DNA of 64,000 nucleotides from assembly GCA_007570785.1 (NCBI GenBank), contig ML664176.1, positions 2,439,836 to 2,503,835 on the forward strand. Reading direction: 5' to 3'. Source of the DNA: Antilocapra americana. Lineage: Eukaryota; Chordata; Mammalia; Artiodactyla; Antilocapridae. The position numbers were made by a program, and so were the translations under genes. Under the pieces are notes generated by a model that did no database searches, was not told the origin of the DNA, and was given only the letters and a program-made list of their open reading frames with translations. Shown one piece after another: positions 31,362 through 41,710 of this stretch. Numbering within the stretch: position 1 is the stretch's first letter; the number at the start of each line of letters is the position of its first letter.

Positions 31362-31595
31362 TGAGTAGCAGAATGGCTGGAAGCAAAGACTTAGAGCCCT
31401 ACCATCTGGATTTGAATCCTGGTTTTAGTGCCACAACCTGCTGCTTTGGTTCTTAACTGGCCATAGCTCATTTTCCTCATCTGTAAAATGAAAATAGTAA
31501 CAGTTACTGGCTTCAGTGACTTGTGATGGTATTAAATGAGATAATGCACATAAGGCACTTAGCACAAGGCCTGGCAGAGGAAGTGCTCACTGATT
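31362..31595 (+). mobile_element. near full-length MIR SINE
   Basis: Sense MIR: 'catctggatttgaatcctgg', 'cattttcctcatctgtaaaa', 'attaaatgagataatgcaca' and 'acaaggcctggcagaggaag' all appear in order. Confidence 0.85.
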
Positions 31596-31782
31596 GTTTC
31601 TCTGAAGCCTGAAGATGGTAGTGACAGGACGGTGGTGAGGAACAAACATGGTGGTTTGCTGTGCCCTACACCCTGTTGAAGGCTGTGTAGATCAAACTTC
31701 TCTGGGAGGTGGCTGGAATTGTGAGTCGTCACAGAAAGGATGGGAAGCTGACTGTTGAGGCCTCAGACAAGCTTGGTTCTGT

Positions 31783-32111
31783 TTTTTTTTTTTTTAATAA
31801 TTTATTTATTTTTGGCTGCACTGGGTCTTTTGCTGCTTTGTGCAGGCTTTCTCTAGTTGTGGGGAGCAGGGGTTGCTCTTCATTGTGGTTGCACAGGCTT
31901 CTCACTGCGGTGGGTTCTCTTGTGGAGCACAAGCTCTAGAATGCCAGGGCTTCGGTAGCTGTGGTTCCTGGGCTCTAGAGTGCAGACTCGGTAGTTGTGG
32001 TGCATGGGCTTACTTGTTCTACCACATGTGGCATCATCCCGGACCAGGGATCGAACCCATGCCCCCTGCATTGGCAGGTGGATTCTTATCTGCTGTTCCA
32101 CCAGGGAGGTC
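31783..32111 (-). mobile_element. full-length CHR-type SINE with TSD
   Basis: About 329 bp antisense CHR SINE, complete from the T-rich tail to 'ccaccagggaggtc'. TSD CTTGGTYCTGT at 31772-31782 and 32112-32122, one mismatch. The 31840-32217 open frame lies across it and is an artefact. Confidence 0.96.
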
Positions 32112-32265
32112 CTTGGTCCTGTCCTTTTTGGGTGAGGTCTGCAGAGGTTGGAGGGGTGGAGTCTGTGCAGCAGATGGCAGGAGAACTGTTCTGTACCAGC
32201 TACCAGGTCTCCTCTAGCTGCCTACTTGGCTTCCTCCTGGGGACTGACTGGTGCCTCTCCATTTT

Positions 32266-32556
32266 GATTGCTTATTACGCTCACCTGGGAGCTTTTAAAC
32301 TCCACCCACGCCTGCCCTGCCCCAACCAGTGTCATCTGTAACACCACTGCTGCCGCCTAAGCATCCTTGGCTTAGGAGAGCCCCAGGTGATTTTATTTGT
32401 AATTTTTACTTTATTTTTGGCTGTGCCACATGGCATGTGGGGGGGTCTTAGTTCCCCAATCAGGAATTGAGTCCTCGCCCCTGAAATAGATTCACAAAGT
32501 CTTAACCACAGAACCACCAGGGAAGTCCCTCCCAGGTGATTTTAATGCGGGGACCG
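32266..32556. mobile_element. MER5-like hAT element, split by a SINE
   Basis: 'cgctcacctgggagctttta' and 'gccccaggtgattttaatgc' (rejoined over the SINE) have MER5-type content. The CHR insertion duplicated 14 bp of it. Confidence 0.55.
32396..32530 (-). mobile_element. CHR-type SINE with perfect 14 bp TSD
   Basis: Antisense CHR SINE. Perfect TSD CCCAGGTGATTTTA at 32382-32395 and 32531-32544. Confidence 0.96.
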
Positions 32557-33025
32557 ACATTAAATGGGACCGACACAATGATGAGGACTTCCGGTGTGGC
32601 CTCTGAGCTCTCTTTTTGGGATGTGCACCCACCCAGCAGCCTGGTCAGCTGCCTTCTCTCCTGGGGTTCCTTGGCCTCACCTCACAGTGGAGGTAACGTG
32701 GCATTGACTTCAGTAGTCTTGTAACAGACCCTTCTTTGCATCCCAGAGGCTGGGTGGACTTTTATAGGAGAGGGTTAGGTTTCACAGGGGATGGTTCCCA
32801 AGAATACTGGAAGAGGCTGGTATACAGTTGCCTCAATCCATCAGTACAGTGGTTTAGGGAGTAAATCTTTCTGCTTTGGTATTTGTCTCCTCCCGGAGAT
32901 AGGATGACATATTTGTGCTTTGTTGTATAAACTTGTGCATGGCTGTGTCCTTCTTGGGTTGAATTAAGCCTCATGAAAGTGCTGGTACATCAGGATTGTC
33001 TGACTTCATTCTACAGGATCCACCT
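32557..33025. other. no recognised feature
   Basis: Unclassified DNA. Frames at 32536-32724 (plus) and 32762-32974 (minus) have no recognisable content. Confidence 0.5.
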
Positions 33026-33039
33026 GGTGGGTAGCTTTT

Positions 33040-33174
33040 TTCTTTTAATTAAAAAAAAAATTTTTTTGGCATGCCACCCAACATGTGGGATTTTTAGGTC
33101 CCTCACCATGCATGGAACCCATGCCATTTGGATTGCAAGCTTGGAGTCTTAATCTCTGGACCAAGGAAGTCCCC
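33040..33174 (-). mobile_element. CHR-type SINE with 14 bp TSD
   Basis: Antisense CHR SINE ('ggcatgccacccaacatgtg' to 'ggaccaaggaagtcccc'). TSD GGTRGGTAGCTTTT at 33026-33039 and 33175-33188, one mismatch. Confidence 0.95.
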
Positions 33175-33188
33175 GGTAGGTAGCTTTT

Positions 33189-33605
33189 GCCACATGGCTT
33201 TTAGTGATAGTTGCTGCTGTTACCTTCCCATTCCTGTTTTTGGGGAGAACTCTTCATTGGCCCACGTATAATAAATGATTGTTCGTAGACAGTCTTCAAC
33301 CCAGACCTGTGTCAGAACGGCTTGGAGGCATTAAAACCACCAGCTTTTTGTTCCTGTCTTGAATCTCGCTCTCAGGCCTCCGGACCAGTTAAAACCACGT
33401 CTTTACCGCGCGAGGGTGGGGAGAGTTGGTGGTGGGAGTTGCCCTTCTCCAGAACACGACCGGCCAGAGGCATCTGTGTGGGAGCACGGGTCCTGAAACC
33501 TTGCCTGGCGAAGGCCTGAAGAAGCTGGTGATGTGGTGTCCAAGAAGCGACTCCTGCTGTCACTTGCTGACTCCTTCCAGGCCTTTCTGTGGGGCTCTCA
33601 AGTGC
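33189..33605. other. unclassified, locally CpG-containing DNA
   Basis: The start of a GC-richer stretch, with several CpGs near 33370-33520 ('ccgcgcgagg'). 'cagtcttcaacccagacctg' at 33290 has a faint MER5 look. Overlapping frames on both strands (33322-33519 plus, 33372-33707 minus) lack recognisable domains. Confidence 0.4.
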
Positions 33606-33668
33606 CTGTGTGTGTGTGTGTTGGTCGCTCAGTCGTGTCTGACTCTTTGCGACTCCATAGACTGTACC
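33606..33668 (-). mobile_element. (GT)n and Bov-tA 3' stub
   Basis: A (TG)n run at 33608-33623 joins directly to about 45 bp of antisense Bov-A/BovB 3' end ('ggtcgctcagtcgtgtctga'). It is a very short 3' stub of a SINE or LINE. Confidence 0.8.
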
Positions 33669-34141
33669 ACAGGATAAAGAAGAAAGGTACAGCTTGCAAC
33701 AGTTCACTGTCTTCTCCCCTCATTTGATTTTTACCTTTTTAGCAAACACTTTCTAGGCCCTGTACCTCAGGAGATGCAGAGGAGCAAAGCCGTTGCTGTC
33801 CTTCTGGGGCCTCTGGCCTGGTCTGGACCTGGGTTGGTACCCTGTTGCCTGGACTCTGACTGGGAGGGAGGTGGGCCGGGTCTGGGAGAGTGGGGGGCAC
33901 CCACCACGGGCAGCGATTGGGATGGGAGGAGAAGAGGGGATGTGGACAAGAGCCTTTGAGATCCAGATACACCTCAGTCTGGACCGGCTGACGAGCTCTT
34001 GTAGGGTGATGGGGACTGAGGCTCAAAGGTGGGTATTTGTCTGAACTCACTCTTAGATCGTTGGCATTGCTGGGTGGGGATGCTAGAAAGAAGCTGGTGC
34101 TTCAGTCCTGTCTGTCTGCTGTGGTTTTCAATCAGTTTGCT
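33669..34141. other. GC-rich unclassified DNA
   Basis: Frames on both strands overlap between 33739 and 34050. They are proline/serine- or glycine-rich and typical of GC-rich non-coding DNA. Nothing recognisable. Confidence 0.45.
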
Positions 34142-34276
34142 CTGTGTGTGTGTGTGTTAATTCCCTCTGGAGACAATTTTCCTGTGTGTGGTGTATGTGT
34201 GTATATGTGTTAATGTGTTTGTGTGTGTGGTATATGTGTGTAATATGTGTTAATTCCCTCAGGAGGCATTTTTCTG
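34142..34276 (+). repeat. GT-rich satellite with a duplicated 28 bp unit
   Basis: (GT)n tracts at about 34142-34157 and 34182-34245 alternate with 'ttaattccctctggagacaa' (34157) and 'ttaattccctcaggaggcat' (34250). The repeated piece is about 28 bp with a few differences, about 93 bp apart. Confidence 0.75.
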
Positions 34277-35309
34277 GGAGGCCCTGCCTTGTGGTGCCAG
34301 GGACACAGAGCTGAGCACAATGCCAGCTCTCTGGGGGTGGAGGTGGGGTGATTCCAAAGCCTGCTGGGCCACATGTGGTTTGGGAGCCCTGCATCAGAAG
34401 CACCATGTGTACTTGGGAAGTAGCAGATTCTTTTGCTCCAGCCGTAGCTACTAAATCAACATTTTAAGCAAGCCTCCCAGACACCACCTCTACATTCCTA
34501 GATTACGGCAAAGTTTGCAAAGCTTAGCCCTGGAGGTATTGCCACCACTTGGGTGAGAAATATTAAAGATCTGGGTTTTGTGGTGGCAAAAGGGCTAGAG
34601 AGGGGAGAGGAGGGACTGGTTCTAGGGGGTTTTCACGGGGCAGAGCCAAAGGAACGAGCGAGTGAGTGCAGGTGTGGAGCAGGACGCCTGGCTATTGGCT
34701 GGGGTGCTTCTGCCGGGTATTTGCATGGGCGTGTCAGGGAGGGAAGGGGTGGGTCTCCAGCACGTGGGTCTCCAGCACGTGGGTCTTGAGGGCTGTGCAC
34801 GTGAGCGGGCTGGCGTCCACAGCTGTGAGGAGTTACGGGTCTGAGAAGCAAGGGCCGGGAAAGGTGGGTTTCCCAGGAACTCTTTGGGGAGGGGCTGCCC
34901 AGATTTATGTCTGAGCCCTTAAAAAAGATCTGTGTGGGGTTCTCTTGCTTTCATCCTCTTAGGCCAGGCTTCTTCTACTTTGGTCTTGTTGTAGCCCCCC
35001 CTCTTATGAGATACCATCTACTTCCTGAGTGGTTTGGGATCAATCCCCTTCCTCCCCCCACCCTCACCACCAAGTGGGGCTTGAAGGTGGCAGGAAGAGG
35101 CAGCAGCGGGGTGGTGGTGCGGAAGTAGGGATGGGAGATTGGCAGAGCTTGACCATTGCCAGGCTGGAGGTGGGTGGGCATGCCCTCCCCTCCCCCACCT
35201 CTAGCAGCATCAGTGCTGTGGGTGCCAAGGCCTTGTAGGCCTAGTCTCCCAGGCGTCTTAGAGGTGCTGTCTACCCTGAGCCTGCTGCTCCCAGTCTTAC
35301 ATTGATTTC
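34277..35309. other. GC-rich unclassified DNA
   Basis: 34360-34530 has a faint MER5-like order ('gcatcagaagcaccatgtgt'). The rest, including overlapping frames 34553-34914 on both strands, shows no domain I recognise. It is among the most GC-rich unannotated stretches here, and a candidate place for an unseen exon. Confidence 0.4.
34750..34786 (+). repeat. 15 bp tandem repeat, about 2.5 copies
   Basis: 'gggtctccagcacgt' occurs twice in tandem, followed by a partial 'gggtct'. Confidence 0.9.
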
Positions 35310-35317
35310 ATTTAACC

Positions 35318-35534
35318 CAGGCTTTCTCAACTTTGTCACAGTTGACATTTTGGGCTGATCAATTCTATTGAGGGGGAGAGAGGCTGTCCAGTGCATTGTA
35401 GGATGTTTAGCAGCCTCCATGGCCTCAGCTCAATAAGATGCTGGTAGTACCCTCTTCCCTCACTGTGACAATCAAAATATCTCAACATTGTCAGCTGTCC
35501 ATGGGGGATAAAATAATCCCACTGAGAACCACTG
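35318..35534 (-). mobile_element. complete MER20 (hAT-Charlie) with 8 bp TSD
   Basis: Antisense MER20, 217 bp (consensus about 219 bp), from 'caggctttctcaac' to 'gagaaccactg', with 'gcattgtaggatgtttagca' inside. 8 bp hAT TSD: ATTTAACC at 35310-35317 and ACTTAACC at 35535-35542, one mismatch. Uninterrupted, unlike the copy at 2601-3068. Confidence 0.93.
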
Positions 35535-35542
35535 ACTTAACC

Positions 35543-36704
35543 AACGTTGAGCCTTTTTTCCATTTTGGGCACCAAGGATCGATCAGTGAACAGACCCAGC
35601 CAGGGTCCCTTTGCTGGCAGACCCCCGAAGTCTGAGGTGAGGGACAGTGTCAACGGGGCGGATCCTAGACCTCCGGGAGAGGTGTGACAGCTTGGAGTCC
35701 TGGTGTGATGGGTGCGGATCTGCAGGTGCCCCTCTCATGGCTCCATCCTGGAATGAGATTTAGGGCACCGTGTTGCTAGGGAGCTTGGGTTTTCCCTGCT
35801 GCTGCCTGTGCTGCTTTATCTAAGAACTGCCTTCCTGCTACACTCACAGAGCAACTTGTCTCCTTTTTACTTATGTTCTTTCTCTCCCTTTTTTTTTTTT
35901 TAAGGTGGCCACGTTAAAAGTCTGCACCAGACCTTTGGGTGGGGGCGGGGGGGGCGGTCTTTCACAGCAGAAACCTGCCCTTGGTGCTCCACCTTGGGCA
36001 CAGCCTTCTTGACATCGAAGATCCTGCTGCTTCCCTCTGCCTCCTCCTTCAGGCCACAGTCGGAGAGGAGTCTCTCTGACCTGTAGGTTGGGTCAGACCA
36101 TTCTTTGCCTCTGGACAAGCCCCCTGGGTTCCAGATCCCTGGTGAGTCTGGCTCTGCCTCCGTGCCCACATCCTGGAAGTTATCTCTCCCTGCCTTCTTG
36201 ACTGACCAACTGACAGGGACATGGAATCTCAGCCTGGGGTCTCTTCCTGGTAGCAGTGTCCCTGACTCTCTGTCTTCGGGCACTCTCCAAAGGGTGCCTA
36301 CCCTTCGATCACTGTTCGAATTTCCTCAAAGCTCCTTGAGGATTGTTCGCAGGGCTGGGCCCAGTGCCAGGTACTTGGAAGGCATCATTAAATCTTTGCG
36401 GGATGACCGACATATGTGTTGCCCCTCACTGTTTTATGAGCTCCGCTCTCAGAAGGGGAGGATTCATGGGGCCAGCAAGTGGCTGAGACGTGAAGCTCAG
36501 CCCTCATTTTCTTGGATGTGCATCCTCCTCTACCTTCCTCTTCCCTTCCCCATCTCCCCCTAATTCCATTCTGATGGTTTCTGGTTTCCTCAGACCCATT
36601 TTCACAGCCTGCTCCCAAGGAAGGGTGGGAGATTCATTTATTCGTTAGAAGAAAAATCATGTTTATTTGTTTACTTGTTTATTTTAATTAGCTGCCCTCC
36701 CATG
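35543..36704. other. unclassified DNA with long overlapping frames
   Basis: The plus frame 36105-36563 (152 codons) and minus frame 35900-36283 (127 codons) are the longest non-transposon frames here. They overlap each other and show no motif or repeat family. 'gcccagtgccaggtacttgg' at about 36358 suggests a MIR/L2 tail within the plus frame, which argues against coding. Nothing supports a gene. Confidence 0.45.
35937..35957 (+). other. G-run cluster (quadruplex-capable)
   Basis: GGG-T-GGGGG-C-GGGGGGGG-C-GG provides four or more G tracts with very short loops on the plus strand. Confidence 0.7.
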
Positions 36705-36838
36705 AACATGTTTGTTTGTTTTGTAACTGCGCTGGGTCTTAGTTGCAACATATGGGATCTCGTTTCTCAACCAGGGATCGAACCTGGGCCCCCTGCATTG
36801 GGAGCTGAGTCTTAGCCACTGGACCACCAGGGAAGTCT
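36705..36838 (-). mobile_element. CHR-type SINE fragment
   Basis: Antisense CHR SINE: 'gcgctgggtcttagttgcaa' to 'ggaccaccagggaagtct'. No clear TSD; the left tail is (TTTG)-rich. Confidence 0.92.
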
Positions 36839-37492
36839 CTAATGTTTAATAATTTGGGATGTTACCTTTCGTTGGTAGATTGGCATGTTTACAGAGGATT
36901 TCAGGAGTTAGGTGGAGGAGTGATGGGAGGGGGCTGGAGGGAGAAGCAGTTGTATCTGGTGGTGTGGCTTTACCTCTAGTGACAACTAACCTGCAACTTG
37001 GTTTCCTGGAACCGTAAAGGTTTACAGCCTGAAACACTTATTGTTTGTTTGCCTTTGTGTATGCACAGACATTTCCTTCCTCATTTGGTTCATGTGGCTT
37101 GTGTTTAATGTAGACAGAATGTTTGTGTCTCTAGGATTTATCTTAAGAACAACAGTAGGAGCAGGATTGTAAACTTAGTTCAAGAAAGAAATCACTAGAA
37201 GTGGATTTGTCTTGACTGCTGACCATTTCAAGTGCCATTTCCATCTCCTGCCTACTGTGTCCAGAGTGGGCTGCTTCAGTTTGGTTTTCCATATTCACAG
37301 CAGAGCCTCTTTGTGCTTCTCAGAAGAGAAAAAATTTTTACAGAGTGTTGTGTTCTTTTCTCTTAAAGGATGGCGTTGGTCCCTCTGGAAGAGGCATTTG
37401 TGTATTGATGACCTGCCAAGTGTTGTATGTCGTGTGTTAAGTTGCAAGTGTGGGAATTCCAAGAGTGTCACAATGTCCTATAAGTTCAGGTT
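36839..37492. other. no recognised feature
   Basis: Unclassified DNA. The 95-codon plus frame 37212-37499 has no recognisable content. Confidence 0.5.
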
Positions 37493-37611
37493 TGGCTAAG
37501 ATGGTAGAGAATCCCCCTGCAATTTGGGAGACACGGGTTCGATCTCTGGGTTGGGAAGATCCCCTGGAGGAGGACATGGCAACCCACTCCAGTACTCTTG
37601 CCTGGAGTAAT
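37493..37611 (+). mobile_element. Bov-tA SINE fragment
   Basis: The first of two tandem sense Bov-tA copies: 'ggctaagatggtagagaatc' to 'actcttgcctggagtaatca'. It stops about halfway, and the second copy starts ten bases later. Confidence 0.9.
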
Positions 37612-37620
37612 CATAGTTTT

Positions 37621-37837
37621 GGGCTTCCCTAGTGTCTCGGTTGGTAAAGAATCTGCTTGCAATGCAGGAGACCCAGATTCAATCCCCGGGTCAGGAAGAT
37701 CCTCTGGAGAAGGAAATGGCAACCCACTCCAGTATTCTTGCCTGGAGAATTCCATGGACAGAGGAGCAGGGCAGGCTACATTCCATGGTACTGCAAAGAG
37801 TCGGACACAACTGTGTGACTAACTTTCACTTTCTTTC
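37621..37837 (+). mobile_element. Bov-tA SINE
   Basis: A full-length sense Bov-tA from 'gggcttccctagtgtctcgg' to 'ctaactttcactttctttc'. Open frames on both strands are SINE translations. Confidence 0.95.
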
Positions 37838-37889
37838 AAGTTATTAGTAATAGGAATTTAGTATTCATGGAGTCCTGATCCTGACTGAC

Positions 37890-38030
37890 TTTCTAGAATC
37901 ACCTAGGGGAGCTTTGAAAATGCAGACTTAAACCCCCCTGGACTCAGGGAATCAGAGCCTTTCTGCATGGAATGTGGGACCCTGTGTTTCAGAGTCTCCC
38001 AGGGGAGACTTCTGCGTGAAGACAGGCTCT
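37890..38030 (+). mobile_element. MER5-like hAT fragment
   Basis: 'agaatcacctaggggagctt' then 'aaaatgcagacttaaacccc' and 'cagagtctcccagggg' match MER5-type order. Confidence 0.55.
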
Positions 38031-39044
38031 AGAACATGTCACTTATCCTGACAGGTCTCCAGGCTCCCTGCCCTTCTTGCCCTGTCCTGAGGGTTGGGGT
38101 GAGTCCTGAACATGCCATCCCCTCTTGGGGTGTAGTGCTGGTGTTGGTGCTATTTTAGGAAAGTGGTGGGGAAGATGCCTGGTAGCAGCAAACTGTGAGC
38201 AGAGTTATGTGCACGTGATGGTGTTGCCCGGGGTGGTACGGCGTGGCTATGCTGGGAAGCCAGCAGGGTGAACTGATTAGTTGGTTTGAAAATGCCCAAA
38301 CCAAACCCTTCCCTTCAGTTGCTTTAAAAATCTAAAAAAGTCTTACAGTTTATAAGAAGCACATGTGTTATAACTGCGTGTGGCTCAGTCTTCATTGTGG
38401 TTTCTGGCAAACATGGCTTCTGCTCACTCTAGATGTGTCTTGATTGTTCAGGGTTTAGTTATTCTGTAAGTTTTGGCTGCCAGGTTCATAATTCAGGGGG
38501 AATGTCACTCTGATCGGTGTATATAAGTATTAGTGAGTTTCAGAGAAGCCAGAGAAAGGAAGCACGTTGGAAGTTTTCTGGAGGTGCGCCAGCAGTTTAG
38601 GTTAGTTTTTACAGTAGAAGCTGGGAAACGTTCTGGCTGACTCCTGGTTAAGGTGTGCAGGATGACTTAGTCATTTTTATTTAAATTGTGAATTTCCTAA
38701 AACCTTGGGCACCCCGATGTCAGAAACACCAGAAGCAATCTAGAAACAGACATAACTAAGTGCTGGAGTATTTGTGCCTCTGTTCAGCGTCCTTGGAAAG
38801 GATGATGCAGGATGGAAATTCTGATACTTTTCCAGGAAGGATTTTATTGTTTCATCTTAGAAGTGATCTAAGATCACTGGTTAGGATTCCTACATAATTG
38901 ATATAAATGCAGAGATTTCCTGAAATGCTGATCCTGACTGAAAAAACGTTTTCACTTTACAATAATTCTAATTTTAGTGATACTCTAAAAAAGCTAATTT
39001 ACTCTGGTCTTTGAGTTTTTTGGAATATCTTAAAAGTGTACAGG
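38031..39044. other. no recognised feature
   Basis: About 1 kb of unclassified DNA, shifting from GC-balanced to AT-rich. No open frame of note. Confidence 0.5.
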
Positions 39045-39790
39045 CTTTTAAAAATTGAAGAATAGTTTGATATATAAATTGCAGGTGTGCAATATAGTCA
39101 TTAAGAATTTTTAAAGTTTATAATCTACTTATAGTTACTATAAAATATTGCTGTGTTCCCAACATTGTATAATATATTCTTGTAGCTTATTTTATACCTA
39201 ATAAAATCCCTCTATACTGCCTCTTCCCCCTTCCTTCTCTCCATTGGTAATTCCTGTTTTATTCTCTGTATCTGGGAGTTTGTTTCTATCTTGTTGTTCC
39301 TATCTTATTCATTATTGTGTTTTTTAGAGTCCACAGAAGTGATGTCATACAGTATTTGTCTTCCTCTGACTTACTTCACTTACCATAATGCCCTCCAAGT
39401 TCATCCATGTTACTGCAAATAGCAAAACTTCATTCTTTTTTGTGTCTGAGGTAGTATTCCATTGTATACATATGCCACACTTTATCTGTTCATCTGTTTA
39501 TGAACACTTAGGTTTCCTCCATATCTTGGCATATATTATAAATAATGCTGCTGTGAACACTGGCGTGTATATATCTTTGCATTGATCTTTTTTGTTTGTT
39601 TGTTTGTTTTTGCAGATATATACCCAGGATTGGAATTGCTAGCTTCTATTTTTAGTTTTTTTAAGAAACCTCCATACTGTTCTCCACAGTGGCTACATCA
39701 ATTTACGTTCTCATCAACAATGTACCAGGGTTCCTTTTCTCTACATCCTCCCCAACATGTATTATTTCTGTTCTAGAAGTATACAGATTT
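39045..39790 (-). mobile_element. L1 3' end (antisense)
   Basis: 'acttacttcacttaccataa', 'ccaagttcatccatgttact', 'tagtattccattgtatacat' and 'tctccacagtggctacatca' are the antisense of an L1 3' UTR. A (TTTG)n run lies at about 39588-39611. The plus frames 39388-39776 are artefacts. Confidence 0.92.
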
Positions 39791-40523
39791 TTAAAAAAAA
39801 ATAGGTGTCTGTTAGTCCCAAGTATTTACATATTCTGAACACTTTTATTAGATTTCTAACACAAGCAGTGATTGATACTATTGGTGTTTTGAAGGGAGAC
39901 AGTTCCATTACAATTTTAACTGACTTTGGGGAACATACCATTGTGTGGAAAGTTAAGCAACTGCTTTGTCTCTTAAGTGGAGAGCAAATTAGTGTGAGCT
40001 TGAAAACAATATACCTGTTTTATTGGGTCATCCATGGTTCAGTTTAAGCAAAACCAACTCTATAGCTGCCATTTCCTGTCCAAGCTCTCTCTGCCTACAG
40101 AATGTTGACCCCAATTAGGGCTGCAGCTATTTTTTTTCTTAGACCCTTGTTTTCTAAATAGCACTTAATCTGGGTTACTGGGGACAAGCAGTTTGTGTTG
40201 GGAGGTTTAGCACTCATGTGATTTAGTTTGCACTCACATTTTGAGCACAGTGGCTTGCTTCTGCAGGAGTTCAGATGAATGCTGGAGAAAACCTGTCCCA
40301 CTGTTGGAGACGCAGTCAACACAGCTAATAAGTATTCATTGTGTGTATACAGGTGCCCTGCCTTGTATTTAAACCCATGTGGATTATGAACATAGTATAA
40401 AACATAGCTCAGTACTTAGAATGAAGCAGCAAGATTGTTAGACAGAGGCAGCAATTTCAAGGTAATGAAGGAGCATGAATAATTCAGGGTGAATTGCTCA
40501 GGACAGTTATTGAATGATCATCA
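39791..40523. other. no recognised feature
   Basis: Unclassified DNA. Frames 39805-40047 (plus) and 40095-40322 (minus) have no recognisable content. Confidence 0.5.
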
Positions 40524-40533
40524 TCAGTTTTAG

Positions 40534-40743
40534 GGGCTTCCTTGGTGGCTAAGTGGTAAAAAATCTGCCTGCAATATAGGAGACACGGGAGACACAGGTT
40601 TAATCCCTGGGTTGGGAAGAACCCCTGGAGGAGGAAATGGCAGCCTACTCCAGTATTCTTGCTGGGACAATCCCATGGACAGACTGAGCCTGGCAGGCTA
40701 CAGTCTGTGAGGTTGCAAAGAGTCAGACACAATTGAGCATGCC
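40534..40743 (+). mobile_element. Bov-tA SINE with 10 bp TSD
   Basis: Sense Bov-tA. Perfect TSD TCAGTTTTAG at 40524-40533 and 40744-40753. Confidence 0.95.
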
Positions 40744-41013
40744 TCAGTTTTAGCCAGCAGACAGATTGGTTTTGTATGGATGTCTTGAAGGCTTCCTGGA
40801 AGAGAAAGAAGCCTTTCAGTTCTTCCCAAGATGATGGTTGTAATATGGATGATCAAGCACGAGGGAGGAACTGAGAGACTGGATACCTTGCTCTGGATTC
40901 TTGTTGAGCAGTAATGTTGCCTATAGCACCCCAGGTCTACAGAGTGAGGTTTGAAGGAAGACCACTTCTTGAACAGATCATCTTTCCGCAGGGCCCAGGC
41001 AGAGGACTGTAGG

Positions 41014-41096
41014 TACCCAAATTTTTCCCCAAGCCTTGGTCACAGCCTGAGGGGACTTGTGGCAGTGAATATGCAGCTTTTCCCCTTGGGCAAGGG
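41014..41096 (+). repeat. inverted repeat, left arm (83 bp)
   Basis: Aligned against the reverse complement of 41628-41710 it matches at 76 of 83 positions, starting 'tacccaaatttttccccaag'. The arms are 531 bp apart. I do not recognise a transposon family. Confidence 0.93.
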
Positions 41097-41627
41097 AAGT
41101 GTGTTCATTTATATATATGTCTAAAGTGAAAATTAAAAAAAGACCTAGTTCAATAGCATCTAGGTTTTAAATCTGCCATGAACCCAGCACAGCCCTAGGG
41201 GTAAATGCCTAGTTAAGCCCCAGCATTCACCCCCTACATATTTGCGGCTATAATTTGACCGCACACTGATATATTAAACATGAAATTAGGTAATTACATA
41301 ATTAGGCCATTGAGACATGTGCCGAATCCTCAGGACACCAGAACAACCCCCTCCAGGGTTGAGTAACTACAACTGTGACTGTACTGCTTGTTTCATTTCT
41401 CAGGGTTTGTGCCCAGAAGGACCACATGTTGTCTCAGACTCTGGAATCTTGAAACCAAACATCGACAAGTGGCTTGTTTGAGTTTGGTTCAAGTTTAGAG
41501 GCTGAAGGGATCCTAAGAACTCAGCAAATAGGAATTTGTGCAGCTTTCTTCAGCCTTCTCCGTTTGGAAGAATGTGCGAAGGGGAGAAAGAGCATGCATC
41601 AGTTGGTTCTTAGGTACCAAGAACTTT
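41097..41627. other. spacer between inverted-repeat arms
   Basis: 531 bp of unclassified DNA. The plus frame 41474-41737 (87 codons) begins here and runs into the right arm, with no recognisable motif. Confidence 0.5.
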
Positions 41628-41710
41628 CTCTTGTCCAAGGGGGAAAGCTGCACATTCTTTGCCACAAGTCCCCTCAGGCTGTGACCAAGGCTTGGGGAGA
41701 AATTTGGGTA
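41628..41710 (-). repeat. inverted repeat, right arm (83 bp)
   Basis: The reverse complement of the left arm, with seven differences in 83. Matching ends at the 'taccc' start of the left arm, i.e. at 41710. Confidence 0.93.

Noticed and set aside
33360..33530. CpG-island promoter
   Set aside because: Only a few CpGs occur in a short stretch; the density seems too low and the length too short for an island by eye.
36105..36563. 152-codon plus-strand open frame as a possible gene
   Set aside because: It overlaps a 127-codon minus-strand frame, contains a likely L2/MIR tail sequence, and shows no domain or recognisable composition.
39388..39776. pair of plus-strand frames as a membrane protein
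   Set aside because: They are hydrophobic because they read the antisense T-rich L1 3' UTR.
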